Shown here piece by piece: positions 8,368 to 16,778 of a stretch of DNA of 64,000 nucleotides (the stretch's first letter is position 1; each line of letters starts with the position of its first letter). A program made the translations under genes and the position numbers. The notes beneath the pieces were generated by a model. It was not told the origin of the DNA. It saw only the letters and a program-made list of their open reading frames with translations, and ran no database searches. The DNA is taken from assembly GCF_019598945.1 (NCBI RefSeq), contig NZ_CP080598.1, forward strand, positions 1,426,001-1,490,000, read 5' to 3'. The stretch comes from Sphaerospermopsis torques-reginae ITEP-024. GTDB taxonomy: Bacteria; Cyanobacteriota; Cyanobacteriia; Cyanobacteriales; Nostocaceae.

Positions 8368-8628
8368 ATGTATCAAACCAGTCAATTAAATGATGTTACT
8401 ACTCTGGAACTTGCCCAAGCTTTGATGGAAAAATTGACTATTTCTCCTGATGACTGGCATCGTCTCAAGTCTAACCGCAATGCCCGCGCTAGTGAGCTTG
8501 TAGCGGCTGCTATGGTGTTTTTGGTCAAAAATGAGCCTCAAGAGGCTCAAGCTAGGTTAGAACAGGCTATAGGCTGGTTAGATAAGTCTATTTCTGCCCC
8601 TCCCTGTCCCACTCACGGTAAACATTGA
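8368..8628 (+). CDS. DUF6439-like small cyanobacterial protein
   Basis: An 86-residue protein, by my recollection of the DUF6439 type. Its features are LELAQALMEKL, the central DDWHRLKSNRNARASELVAA and the tail QAIGWLDKSISAPPCPTHG. I start it at the ATG at 8368, because the upstream GTG at 8311 would add 19 residues translated largely from repeat sequence with no family resemblance. It is soluble and of unknown function. Head to head with the coiled-coil gene. Confidence 0.65.
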   Translation: MYQTSQLNDVTTLELAQALMEKLTISPDDWHRLKSNRNARASELVAAAMVFLVKNEPQEAQARLEQAIGWLDKSISAPPCPTHGKH

Positions 8629-8631
8629 GGG

Positions 8632-8716
8632 ATTGGTGATTGGTGATTGGTGATTGGGAATAATATTACCAATTTACCAATTACCAATTACCCATTACCC
8701 ATTACCAATTACCCAT
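8632..8716. repeat. TGGTGAT and CCAATTA repeats
   Basis: GATTGGT units followed by CCAATTA/CCCATTA units. The two halves are complementary, so the RNA could fold back between the convergent genes on each side. Confidence 0.8.
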
Positions 8717-8719
8717 TTT

Positions 8720-9169
8720 CTATCTTCTTAAAGATAACAAACGCCGATTTTCTATTTGCTTGCAAAGTCTTAATTCTGTTCCTTTACGGTTCCATTGTAC
8801 TTGATCAAAAATTAGATGCAGTAGAGACATTCCTCGACCATTTTCTGATTCATCTGGTGGTAAAAAGTCAGTGGGATCACTATCAGGATTACAACAGGGA
8901 GTAAAACCATTACCTTGATTGGAAATAATCCACCAATATTGATTATCTATCAAGGAAAAACGAACTACTACTAGTTTACTGGGATCAAGATTATTGCCGT
9001 GTTTAGCTGCGTTTACTAGGGCTTCTTGAAGTCCTAAACGCAGTTCGGCGTGTAATTTTGTGGGAATATCTGCCAATAATAAATCTAATATTGGGCATAG
9101 ATAAAGAGTGGAGGCAAAACTAATAGTACCCCAAGAGCGCCCAAGTGGACGAAGAGAAATGGTAATCAC
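8720..9169 (-). CDS. Anti-sigma-factor-type ATP-binding protein (RsbW-like)
   Basis: A 149-residue GHKL ATPase of the HATPase_c_2 (RsbW/SpoIIAB) type. The N-box is EALVNAAKHGN (about residues 48-58). The G boxes are SNQGNGF (about 83-89) and NGRGMSLLHLIFD (about 109-121). Such proteins phosphorylate an anti-anti-sigma (STAS) partner or sequester a sigma factor. No STAS partner, phosphatase or sigma gene is adjacent, so the target is unknown. A second protein of the same class is encoded at 59640-60083. The cytoplasmic location is inferred from the lack of signal or membrane segments. Confidence 0.82.
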   Translation of the reverse strand: MITISLRPLGRSWGTISFASTLYLCPILDLLLADIPTKLHAELRLGLQEALVNAAKHGNNLDPSKLVVVRFSLIDNQYWWIISNQGNGFTPCCNPDSDPTDFLPPDESENGRGMSLLHLIFDQVQWNRKGTELRLCKQIENRRLLSLRR

Positions 9170-9633
9170 AAGAGAAACCCCGTAGCTTTTAGTTAGCTAG
9201 ACATCAGTTCGCTATTACAGACACCCTGATAAAAATAAAGGTAGTCATGCTGTCTTTAAACTTGCGTCTGTAAAACTAAATTTATGAAATTGCTAGGGAG
9301 CATTGACTCTAAAATATGTGTGAATGTGTGAAAATTGCCTAATTAAAATTTGGCTGTAATTGTTTTGCTAATACAATTAACAACTTCTGTGTTGCTATTT
9401 ATTACTTTGGGAAAGTATATAAATATTCAACTTTCTTTGTAGCCGCTTCATAATTTGCACAATTTATTTCACTTTTTCAAATCAGAGTCATGCAACTTTA
9501 ATGGTTAAAAAAGAAGTTTCTATTTTTAGGTTAATTTTATTTTAGCATTATTAGTATGCACTGGACTACAAATTTTCCATTTAAGTTTTTGTAAACAATC
9601 GGTTAACATATAAGCCAAAGTTAATAGTTGCTT
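9170..9633. other. Intergenic region between two minus-strand genes
   Basis: About 460 bases of AT-rich DNA with no supported gene and no heptanucleotide array. It would hold the promoter of the RsbW-like gene on the minus strand and the 3-prime end of rlmD. Confidence 0.5.
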
Positions 9634-11004
9634 TTAGCATGGATATCGCTGGAGAAAGGCTGCTGTTTCTACGTGAGCGGTTTGGGGAAAAAAGTCGGCT
9701 GGCTGTACTCTTGTAAGATGGTATTGTCCATGTTCACACAATAATTTTAGGTCACGAGCCAAGGTGGCTACTTTACAACTGACGTAAATAATGCGCGAAG
9801 GTTTCAGGTTCAGTAAAGATTTGATGACATTAGCTTCACATCCTTTACGTGGCGGATCAAGTAAGACAATATCTGGTATAATTCCCAAATTTGGTAAATT
9901 TTTCTCCACTGCTCCTACTTGAAATGTAACATTATTAATTCCGTTTTGTTGGGCATTGAAAATTGCCTGTTCTACGGCTGCTGATTGCACTTCCAAGCCA
10001 ATAACTTGGCGTGCTTGTTTTGCTAGGGGTAAAGTTAAAGTACCAATACCACAATAGGCATCTACTAAAACTTCATGACCTTGTAAATTTAATTCTGACT
10101 GAATGACTTGTAACAGTGCTTCAGCCGTTTCTGTATGAACTTGAAAAAATGTATCCGGGCGGATTTGAAATTCTAAACCAGCGAATTTTTCTCGCAGGTA
10201 AGGAATCCCTGCAATACAAGTTGTATCTTTTCCAAATATAGCATTTGTGCGATCGCTATTGCGATTTAAACAAACTCCTACTAACTGGGGATAACGCTGT
10301 AACCATTGCTGTGCTTGGGTTTCAATGTCTGGTAAATTTCTATCTTTGACTACTAAAGTTAGTAGCATTTCCCCTGTGCGGCGACCTATGCGTAAACTTA
10401 AATGGCGAATTTGTCCTTGGTGGCGGTTTTCGTCATAAATTGACCAACCCCGCTTTTGAATATCCTGCTTGACTTCAGCTAATAAAGGATTTAAACGGGA
10501 GTCTTGAACTGGACATTGATTTAAGTTAATGAGTTGATGGCTACCTTTTTGGTAATAACCGGCTTGAACTTGTCCGGTAGCTGAGATACGGACGGGATAG
10601 GTGGCTTTGTTGCGATAACCTAAAGATGATGATGTTGATAAGACGGGAGCTACTGGGGGGTTAACAAAACCGCCTATTCTTTCTAAAGCTTGAGTGACTT
10701 GATTATGCTTTGCTGTAAGCTGATAATCATAATTTATATGTTGCCACTGACAACCACCACATTTATCAGCAACAATACAACTAGGTCGGATACGTTGTGG
10801 AGAGGGTTGGAGGATTTGTTTGAGGGTAGCATGAGCATATTTGGGTTTAACGTGTGTAAGTCTGACTAAAGTGCGATCGCTCACTACTGTATCGGGAACA
10901 AAAACCACACGCTGATCAAAGCGCCCTACACCATCGCCAGTGTCGCTTAAATCAGAAATTTCCAGTTCTATTACTTCACCCTGTTGCCAAACTGTATTAG
11001 TCAT
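9634..11004 (-). CDS. rlmD: 23S rRNA (uracil-5-)-methyltransferase, RlmD/RumA type
   Basis: SAM-dependent TrmA/RumA-family enzyme that makes 5-methyluridine in 23S rRNA. The 456-residue protein starts with a TRAM domain (about 5-65, LEISDLSDTGDGVGRF), then carries an iron-sulfur cysteine cluster CIVADKCGGCQW (about 78-89) with a fourth Cys in QCPVQDS (about 163). The methyltransferase core has VDAYCGIGTLTLPLA (about 318-332) as SAM motif I, LLDPPRKGC (about 384-392) and the nucleophile motif IYVSCKVATLARDL (about 406-419). The exact position methylated is inferred; cyanobacteria often have a single RumA-like protein. Upstream of the start there are TAGTTAT repeat units. Confidence 0.88.
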   Translation of the reverse strand: MTNTVWQQGEVIELEISDLSDTGDGVGRFDQRVVFVPDTVVSDRTLVRLTHVKPKYAHATLKQILQPSPQRIRPSCIVADKCGGCQWQHINYDYQLTAKHNQVTQALERIGGFVNPPVAPVLSTSSSLGYRNKATYPVRISATGQVQAGYYQKGSHQLINLNQCPVQDSRLNPLLAEVKQDIQKRGWSIYDENRHQGQIRHLSLRIGRRTGEMLLTLVVKDRNLPDIETQAQQWLQRYPQLVGVCLNRNSDRTNAIFGKDTTCIAGIPYLREKFAGLEFQIRPDTFFQVHTETAEALLQVIQSELNLQGHEVLVDAYCGIGTLTLPLAKQARQVIGLEVQSAAVEQAIFNAQQNGINNVTFQVGAVEKNLPNLGIIPDIVLLDPPRKGCEANVIKSLLNLKPSRIIYVSCKVATLARDLKLLCEHGQYHLTRVQPADFFPQTAHVETAAFLQRYPC

Positions 11005-11155
11005 TAGTTATTAGTTATTAGTTATTAGTCATTAGTCATTAGTTATTAGTTGGTGGAAATAGAGAATAGGCAAAAGTTACAAAATATTAATTTAATTTGC
11101 ATAATTTACACCAATTACCAATTACCTATTACCAATTACCAATTACCAATATACC
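11004..11155. repeat. AGTTATT and CCAATTA repeats
   Basis: An array of TTAGTTA/TTAGTCA units directly upstream of rlmD (to about 11050) and a second array of ACCAATT units at 11110-11155, which sits about 65 bases before apcD. Confidence 0.85.
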
Positions 11156-11219
11156 CTTCACTTCTGTACCGCGAACTGGTTAAACTAACAAATAATATAA
11201 TTTCCGTGATTACATAATC

Positions 11220-11705
11220 ATGACTGTAATTAGCCAAGTTATTCTCCAAGCTGACGACGAACTGCGTTACCCTAGCAGTGGCGAACTCAAAAGTATCAAA
11301 GAATTTTTGCAAACAGGCGCACAGCGGACTAGAATCGCTGCTACCCTGTCAGAAAACGAAAAAAAGATAGTTCAGGAAGCAACCAAAAAACTTTGGCAAA
11401 AGCGCCCTGACTTTATCGCTCCCGGTGGCAATGCTTACGGAGATAAGCAACGCGCTTTATGTATCCGTGACTTCGGCTGGTATCTGCGCTTAATTACCTA
11501 TGGTGTGCTTGCAGGTGACAAAGAACCAATTGAAAAAATTGGGTTGATTGGTGTACGGGAAATGTACAATTCTCTGGGTGTTCCTGTACCGGGAATGGTA
11601 GAAGCTATCAACTGCCTTAAACAAGCATCCTTGGGCTTACTAAGTGGTGAAGATGCAGCAGCAGCAGAGCCTTACTTTGATTACATCATTCAAGCGATGT
11701 CCTAA
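11220..11705 (+). CDS. apcD: Allophycocyanin alpha-B chain
   Basis: ApcD is the minor allophycocyanin alpha subunit of the phycobilisome core and one of the two terminal emitters that pass excitation to chlorophyll; work in other cyanobacteria links it chiefly to photosystem I and state transitions. The 161-residue protein is full length. Residues [30 protein letters not shown] (read as segments around 60-90) contain the phycocyanobilin-binding Cys in [10 protein letters not shown], and the downstream [22 protein letters not shown] is typical of allophycocyanin. It is monocistronic, away from the main apcABC cluster, as is usual for apcD. The start ATG at 11220 is clear. Confidence 0.96.
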   Translation: MTVISQVILQADDELRYPSSGELKSIKEFLQTGAQRTRIAATLSENEKKIVQEATKKLWQKRPDFIAPGGNAYGDKQRALCIRDFGWYLRLITYGVLAGDKEPIEKIGLIGVREMYNSLGVPVPGMVEAINCLKQASLGLLSGEDAAAAEPYFDYIIQAMS

Positions 11706-11910
11706 TCATAAGGTTTCTCTGCAACATTAGCGATCGCCATCACGGCTGACGCTTTGCGTAAAGCTACTGGTGATCTTGCTCATTTGATCACTCTTTCCCC
11801 ACACTTGATAGTTGCTATGGCAAAATTATGGCAACATATTTGTCAAGTTATTATAAAGTTGTGGGGATATTTTATGTGCATCTACTGACACTCACCAAAA
11901 ACAAAAAAGA

Positions 11911-11928
11911 CCGACAGGAGGCTGTCGG
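11911..11928 (-). terminator. Intrinsic terminator on the minus strand
   Basis: On the minus strand the sequence reads CCGACAG, a four-base loop, CTGTCGG, then TCTTTTTTGTTTTT. This is a perfect 7-bp GC-rich stem followed by a U-rich tail, a strong rho-independent terminator. On the plus strand there is no U-run. No minus-strand gene ends here, which implies an unannotated short transcript from somewhere between about 11930 and 12190. Confidence 0.8.
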
Positions 11929-12019
11929 ACATTAGTTGTGTTCCCTATTAATGACTCGGCTAGAGTTCAGTTATAAGTAATTATCCCAAGATGCTCATTC
12001 TTAGAGGAGGATCTTCATC

Positions 12020-12055
12020 ATGGATAATGGTGATTGTAATCATATTCATTGGTGA
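12020..12055 (+). CDS. Possible 11-codon leader-type peptide
   Basis: A short frame, MDNGDCNHIHW, begins with ATG nine bases after AGAGGAGG, one of the best ribosome-binding sequences in the window. It is followed by the inverted repeat GTGATTTTAATCAC and lies about 145 bases before the lipoprotein gene on the same strand. It may be a small protein, a leader or chance. The frame is too short for sequence statistics to decide. Confidence 0.25.
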   Translation: MDNGDCNHIHW

Positions 12056-12199
12056 TTTTAATCACTGAAGAATTGAAGAAAAAATGTATACCTTTGAGCA
12101 ATTGATTGAAAGAGGACAATACATCATTTTGATGGCAGCAGCAACAGTCAATTGCATATATGGGTCAAATTTCTGTAAACACTAACACATTTTTGTAAA

Positions 12200-12853
12200 A
12201 TGTATCTGAATCTTATTAAAGTAGTAGCAGCAACAATCTTATTAAGTGGAATTACTGCTTGTACTACACCTACCCAAAACCAAATTTCTGCGGACAATAG
12301 CCGCATTACCGAAAATAAACCCATTGTAGATAGTAATAAATCTGCACAAAATAGACCAAATAATAAAACAGCTACTATTTCTGTGGAAGGGGAAAAAACC
12401 AGCATTTCCTTAAAACTTTACCAGGAGAAAAATGTGTTCAGTACCTACTTTCCTGAAGAAGATTTTGTAGTTAAATCAGAAGATGCAAATCAAAGAAAAG
12501 CAGCGAAGTTTATTGTTAATTTTGGGGGTGTAAAAAATGAAGATGCTTATGTTAAATTTGTTTTTCCTGATGATTTAAAAACTTTAGAAGAAGTCAAAAA
12601 TTTTATTAATAGTAAAGATGGGATAATTGCATCTAATGGTTGGAAAGTTGGCAGTCGTAGCGATACAGTAACCTATCCTTGGGCAAAAGAAAAGATTACT
12701 TTTAGTAAAGGTCAAGAGATTTTTGGTAATATTTATATTGGAGAAGAAAAGGGTAAAGTATTTTATGTAATTACCCATTATCCAGCAGAATATGGAGATG
12801 GTTTTGAACCAAGAGCAGATTTGATTTTAAGTAATTTGGAAATAGGTGGATAA
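12200..12853 (+). CDS. Predicted lipoprotein of unknown function
   Basis: A 217-residue protein with a type II signal sequence: short charged N-terminus, hydrophobic VVAATILLSGI and the lipobox LSGITAC with Cys at residue 21. It is therefore expected to be lipid-anchored on the outer face of the plasma membrane or in the outer membrane, after processing by the signal peptidase encoded at 29153-29629. A Ser/Asn/Lys-rich linker (about 25-55) precedes a globular part with KAAKFIVNFGGVKNEDAYVKF and a repeated EEV/DG segment. I do not recognise the family. It may form a unit with the DUF2887 gene 67 bases downstream, though that gene lacks functional connection. Confidence 0.7.
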   Translation: MYLNLIKVVAATILLSGITACTTPTQNQISADNSRITENKPIVDSNKSAQNRPNNKTATISVEGEKTSISLKLYQEKNVFSTYFPEEDFVVKSEDANQRKAAKFIVNFGGVKNEDAYVKFVFPDDLKTLEEVKNFINSKDGIIASNGWKVGSRSDTVTYPWAKEKITFSKGQEIFGNIYIGEEKGKVFYVITHYPAEYGDGFEPRADLILSNLEIGG

Positions 12854-12920
12854 TGTCAAATAGTTTAACTGGCACCTTTTTATTTTTGTCGTAGTTTAAA
12901 AAATAGGAATTTTTCGCAGG

Positions 12921-13748
12921 GTGAAAACAGATACTATCTTCTATCAACTCTTTCAAACATTACCAAATATTCTTTTTGAATTGATTGGTAAACCAGCTAC
13001 AGAAGCAGAAAATTATCAATTTACATCTGTAGAAATAAAAGAGTTAGCATTTCGGTTTGATGGGTTATTCATACCAAATTCAGATATACCTCAACAACCG
13101 ATTTATTTTGTTGAGGTGCAATTTCAACCAAAAACGGATTTTTACTGGAAATTATTTGCGGAAATCTTTGTTTACCTCAATCAATATAAACCAAAAAATG
13201 ATTTTCATGCAGTGGCAATTTTTGCTAAACGCAGTTTAGATCCTGGTGTACCTATCCAGTATCGAGGTTTGCTAATGAGTCAGCAAGTAACAATCATTTA
13301 TTTAGATGAGTTAGAAGTCACAAATGATAACTCTGTAGGGTTGGGTATGGTACAGTTAGTAGTAGAGAAAGAAGAAACTGCAATTGATCACAGTCAACAG
13401 TTAATGGACAAATCTCGACAACAATTTACAGATGCAGCCCAAAGGCAAAAAGTCTTACAATTGTTAGAGACGATCTTAGTTTATAAATTCAATAATTTAA
13501 CTCGTCAGGAGATAGAAGCAATGTTTACTTTTGAAGATTTAAAGCAAACAAGATATTTCCGAGATGTTGCGGAAGAAGAAAGAAAAAAAGGTAGGTTACA
13601 AGGTAGGTTAGAAGGTAGGTTAGAAACAGTACCTCTATTAATAGAGTTAGGTTTGACGGTGGAAGAAATAGCGACAAGGTTAGATGTAGATATTGAAGCA
13701 GTGAGGAAGGTTGCGGAAAAATCTGGGGATCAAAATTCTGTGGAGTAG
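12921..13748 (+). CDS. Rpn family (DUF2887) nuclease-like protein
   Basis: A 275-residue protein of the PD-(D/E)XK Rpn/PDDEXK group that is abundant in cyanobacteria. The nuclease-like core is near the N-terminus: ELAFRFDGLFIP (D at about 49), then IYFVEVQFQPK (about 66-76), which supplies the D...ExQ pattern. The C-terminal part has the family's GRLQGRLEGRLETV repeat (about 228-241), followed by a small helical segment LTVEEIATRLDVDIEAVRKV. Rpn relatives promote RecA-independent recombination in E. coli; a role here is only inferred. The start is a GTG at 12921. Such genes are often multi-copy and mobile-like. Confidence 0.8.
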   Translation: MKTDTIFYQLFQTLPNILFELIGKPATEAENYQFTSVEIKELAFRFDGLFIPNSDIPQQPIYFVEVQFQPKTDFYWKLFAEIFVYLNQYKPKNDFHAVAIFAKRSLDPGVPIQYRGLLMSQQVTIIYLDELEVTNDNSVGLGMVQLVVEKEETAIDHSQQLMDKSRQQFTDAAQRQKVLQLLETILVYKFNNLTRQEIEAMFTFEDLKQTRYFRDVAEEERKKGRLQGRLEGRLETVPLLIELGLTVEEIATRLDVDIEAVRKVAEKSGDQNSVE

Positions 13749-13868
13749 GTTGAGAGAGAAATTAAAATTTACTGTTTAATATGATAGGCGATCGCTAATA
13801 TTAAAAATGGCGATCGCTCTCCTAGCATACCCCACACCCAGACTAATTTCTACCGCATATTCATTTCT

Positions 13869-14063
13869 TCAGAAACAGCAAATTCCTACCGTTTTATTCT
13901 TCTGCATCAAATAAGAACGCAATGCACGGAATTTGTGAGTAAAGATGCCATCCTCAATAGCTTTACCAACTAAACTATCAGCAGATATACCTTCAGCTTG
14001 AGTCATTTCTAAAAGTGCTGCTTTTAGTTCTGGGTTAATGGTAATGGTTAAAGTATCTTGCAT
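13869..14063 (-). CDS. Orphan ribbon-helix-helix antitoxin-like protein, possibly truncated
   Basis: A 64-residue protein with a ribbon-helix-helix start: TLTITINPELKAALLEMTQAEGIS. Such proteins are usually antitoxins of type II modules. Homologues I recall run on after the RALRSYLMQK segment with an acidic tail, whereas this one ends in KTVGICCF, so it may have lost its C-terminus to a frameshift. There is no toxin gene next to it: the 120 bases after it hold only two HIP1 sites. Likely an eroded relic. Confidence 0.5.
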   Translation of the reverse strand: MQDTLTITINPELKAALLEMTQAEGISADSLVGKAIEDGIFTHKFRALRSYLMQKNKTVGICCF

Positions 14064-14151
14064 ATTGGATCAGCGATCTACATAATTAATTATAAAGAAG
14101 TTAGGGTTCTCAGATACAATAATCATCTGTCCTCTTGGTGCATAACAAACC

Positions 14152-16557
14152 ATGACCACCGAAAGTCCCTTTTCTCCCCAAGAAATCGCCTCAGAAGGCA
14201 TTAAACCACAAGAATATACCGAAATTGTCCGCCGCTTAGGCCGTCACCCCAACAAAGCCGAACTAGGTATGTTTGGGGTAATGTGGTCAGAACATTGTTG
14301 TTATAAAAATTCCCGTCCCCTCCTCAAACAGTTTCCCACCACAGGACCCCGCATTCTTGTCGGACCCGGTGAAAATGCCGGTGTGGTAGACTTAGGCGAT
14401 GGACTGCAACTAGCATTTAAAATAGAATCCCATAACCACCCCTCAGCAGTTGAACCATTCCAAGGTGCTGCTACAGGTGTAGGAGGTATATTAAGAGATA
14501 TTTTTACAATGGGGGCGCGTCCAATTGCGTTATTAAATTCTCTGCGTTTTGGTAGTTTGGATGATCCCAAAACTCAAAGATTATTTAATGGCGTTGTAGC
14601 GGGTATTTCACATTATGGTAACTGTGTCGGTGTTCCCACGGTAGGCGGCGAGGTTTATTTTGATCCAGCTTATTCAGGAAATCCCTTGGTTAACGTCATG
14701 GCACTGGGATTAATGGAAACACCAGAAATAGTAAAATCCGGTGCTTCAGGAATTGGCAACCCTGTATTATATGTTGGCTCAACCACTGGTAGGGATGGTA
14801 TGGGTGGTGCGAGTTTTGCCAGTGCAGAATTAACCGATGAATCAATGGATAACCGTCCTGCGGTGCAAGTGGGCGATCCATTTTTAGAGAAGTCTTTAAT
14901 TGAAGCCTGTTTAGAGGCATTTAAAACCGGGGCAGTGGTAGCGGCTCAAGATATGGGTGCTGCGGGTATCACTTGTTCTACTTCGGAAATGGCAGCTAAA
15001 GGCGGCGTAGGTATTGAATTTGACCTTGATAAAGTTCCGGCACGTGAGTATGGAATGATACCTTATGAATATCTGCTTTCCGAATCTCAGGAAAGAATGC
15101 TGTTTGTCGCGGAAAAAGGTAGAGAACAGGAATTAATTGATATTTTCCACCGTTGGGGACTGCAAGCGGTGGTTGCAGGTACGGTAATTGCTGAACCGAT
15201 GGTGAGAATTTTATTCAAGGGTGAAGTTGCTGCGGAAATTCCTGCGGATGCTTTGGCTGAAAATACGCCTTTGTATGAAAGAGAACTGTTAGCCGAACCG
15301 CCAGAATATGCAAAAGCAGCCTGGGCTTGGAGTGTAGATAGTTTGCCAAGTTGTGATATTACGGGAATTACAGTTAATGGTAAGTTACAAAGTTGGCAGG
15401 ATGTTTTATTAACTTTGCTGGATACACCTACCATTGCTTCTAAAAGTTGGGTATATCGCCAATATGATCATCAGGTGCAGAATAATACTGTATTATTGCC
15501 TGGTGGGGCAGATGCGGCTGTAGTGCGCTTACGTCCTTTAGAAGCAAACCCCAATCTAAAATCCAAAATCCAAAATCTAAAATCTGGTGTAGCAGCTACA
15601 GTTGATTGTAATTCTCGCTATGTTTATTTAGATCCTTATGAGGGAGCTAAGGCGGTGGTAGCTGAAGCTGCAAGAAATCTAAGTTGTGTGGGTGCTGAAC
15701 CTTTAGCGGTGACTGATAATCTGAATTTTGGCAGTCCTGAAAAACCTATCGGTTATTGGCAGTTAGCATCAGCTTGTAAAGGATTAAGTGAAGGATGTCA
15801 GGAGTTGGGAACACCTGTTACGGGTGGCAATGTTTCTTTGTATAATGAAACTTTTGACTCTCAGGGAAATACCCAGCCTATTTATCCGACTCCTGTAGTG
15901 GGAATGGTTGGTTTAATTGAGGATTTGGATAAAATTTGCGGACAGGGTTGGAAAAATCCAGGTGATGTAATTTACCTTTTAGGTTTACCAATTCAATCCA
16001 AAATCGTTCGACTGAGCGAAGTCGAAGTCCAAAATCTAAAATCTAAAATCGAATTAGGAGCTTCTGAATATTTAGCAACGATTCATAATACAATAGCTGG
16101 TAAACCGCCAAGGGTTAATTTTGATTTAGAACGGAAAGTACAAAGCGTGTGTCGTTATGGTATCCGTTCTGGATGGGTAAATTCTGCCCATGATACTGCT
16201 GAAGGTGGTTTAATTGTAGCTCTGGCGGAATGTTGTTTAAGTGGAAAGTTGGGAGCAGAATTAAATTTAGGTATTTCTGTAAACTCTGATTTTCGCTTTG
16301 ATGAAGTGTTGTTTGGTGAAGGTGGTGCGAGAATTTTAGTCTCTGTGAGTGTGGAAAATCAGGAAATTTGGGAATCCTATTTACAGGAACATTTAGGAGA
16401 AAATTGGCAAAAATTAGGTATTGTTGCTAACTTGGAAACAGGGTTAACAGTGACTACTGCTGATAACCAAGAAGTTATTAAAGTTAGCATTGAGGATATG
16501 AGCAACGTTTACGATCAGGCGATCGCCCAACGTCTCGCTCTCTATGCCAATACATAA
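14152..16557 (+). CDS. purL: Phosphoribosylformylglycinamidine synthase subunit PurL
   Basis: ATP-dependent FGAM synthase, the fourth step of purine synthesis, acting with PurS and the glutaminase PurQ, whose genes are not in the window. The 801-residue protein has the PurM/PurL-fold motifs: [14 protein letters not shown] near residue 45, [14 protein letters not shown] (about 89-102), [10 protein letters not shown], and the second repeat half with [10 protein letters not shown] and [19 protein letters not shown]. Two stretches are foreign: residues about 468-481 ([13 protein letters not shown]) and about 615-633 ([19 protein letters not shown]). Both are translations of intergenic repeats inserted in frame, the second with a palindromic repeat. 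They enter loops between conserved blocks, so the enzyme may still work. purF follows 221 bases downstream. Confidence 0.96.
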   Translation: MTTESPFSPQEIASEGIKPQEYTEIVRRLGRHPNKAELGMFGVMWSEHCCYKNSRPLLKQFPTTGPRILVGPGENAGVVDLGDGLQLAFKIESHNHPSAVEPFQGAATGVGGILRDIFTMGARPIALLNSLRFGSLDDPKTQRLFNGVVAGISHYGNCVGVPTVGGEVYFDPAYSGNPLVNVMALGLMETPEIVKSGASGIGNPVLYVGSTTGRDGMGGASFASAELTDESMDNRPAVQVGDPFLEKSLIEACLEAFKTGAVVAAQDMGAAGITCSTSEMAAKGGVGIEFDLDKVPAREYGMIPYEYLLSESQERMLFVAEKGREQELIDIFHRWGLQAVVAGTVIAEPMVRILFKGEVAAEIPADALAENTPLYERELLAEPPEYAKAAWAWSVDSLPSCDITGITVNGKLQSWQDVLLTLLDTPTIASKSWVYRQYDHQVQNNTVLLPGGADAAVVRLRPLEANPNLKSKIQNLKSGVAATVDCNSRYVYLDPYEGAKAVVAEAARNLSCVGAEPLAVTDNLNFGSPEKPIGYWQLASACKGLSEGCQELGTPVTGGNVSLYNETFDSQGNTQPIYPTPVVGMVGLIEDLDKICGQGWKNPGDVIYLLGLPIQSKIVRLSEVEVQNLKSKIELGASEYLATIHNTIAGKPPRVNFDLERKVQSVCRYGIRSGWVNSAHDTAEGGLIVALAECCLSGKLGAELNLGISVNSDFRFDEVLFGEGGARILVSVSVENQEIWESYLQEHLGENWQKLGIVANLETGLTVTTADNQEVIKVSIEDMSNVYDQAIAQRLALYANT
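15553..15586 (+). repeat. TCCAAAA/TCTAAAA heptanucleotide repeat inside purL
   Basis: Tandem AATCTAAAATCCAAAATCC... units identical to the intergenic arrays lie within the purL reading frame. The insert keeps frame and encodes [11 protein letters not shown]. Confidence 0.92.
15994..16051 (+). repeat. Compound repeat inside purL
   Basis: AATCCAAAATCG, then the palindromic repeat TTCGACTGAGCGAAGTCGAA (16007-16026), then GTCCAAAATCTAAAATCTAAAATCG. It looks like one repeat family nested in another, all in frame. A partial copy of the palindromic repeat occurs outside genes at about 54149-54165. Confidence 0.9.
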
Positions 16558-16671
16558 ACCGCATCAATGTCAAGGATAAGCCATGAAAATTTACAATTCA
16601 TCCCCCATCCTTGACCAATTTACGGTACTGTTTTAATGGATGGTTAAAGATTTATTAAGAGGCAGTAAGAA

Positions 16672-16765
16672 GGTGACAGGTGACAGGTGACAGGTGACAG
16701 TAGGAAGTTTACCAATTACCAATCACCAATTACCCATTACCAATTACCAATCACCAGTTACCAGG
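16672..16765. repeat. GGTGACA and CCAATTA/CCAATCA repeats
   Basis: Four GGTGACA units then about eight ACCAATT/ACCAATC units fill the gap between purL and purF, ending 14 bases before the purF start. The AGGAG at 16761-16765 just after the last unit is a good ribosome site for purF. Confidence 0.88.
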
Positions 16766-16778
16766 AGCAAAAACCGGC

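Larger units (their letters stand above)
11706..12199. other. Intergenic region after apcD
   Basis: It contains the minus-strand terminator at 11911-11928, a GAGGAGG Shine-Dalgarno-like site at 12004-12010 followed by a possible 11-codon reading frame at 12020-12055, and two related segments GGTGATTGTAATCAT and GGTGATTTTAATCAC. No larger coding region is supported. Confidence 0.6.

Noticed and set aside
12148-12405. Minus-strand frame that would fit the terminator at 11911
   Set aside because: It overlaps the start of the well-supported lipoprotein gene; its residues look like the reverse of the signal peptide and its frame shows no family. It is not accepted as the source of the terminated transcript.
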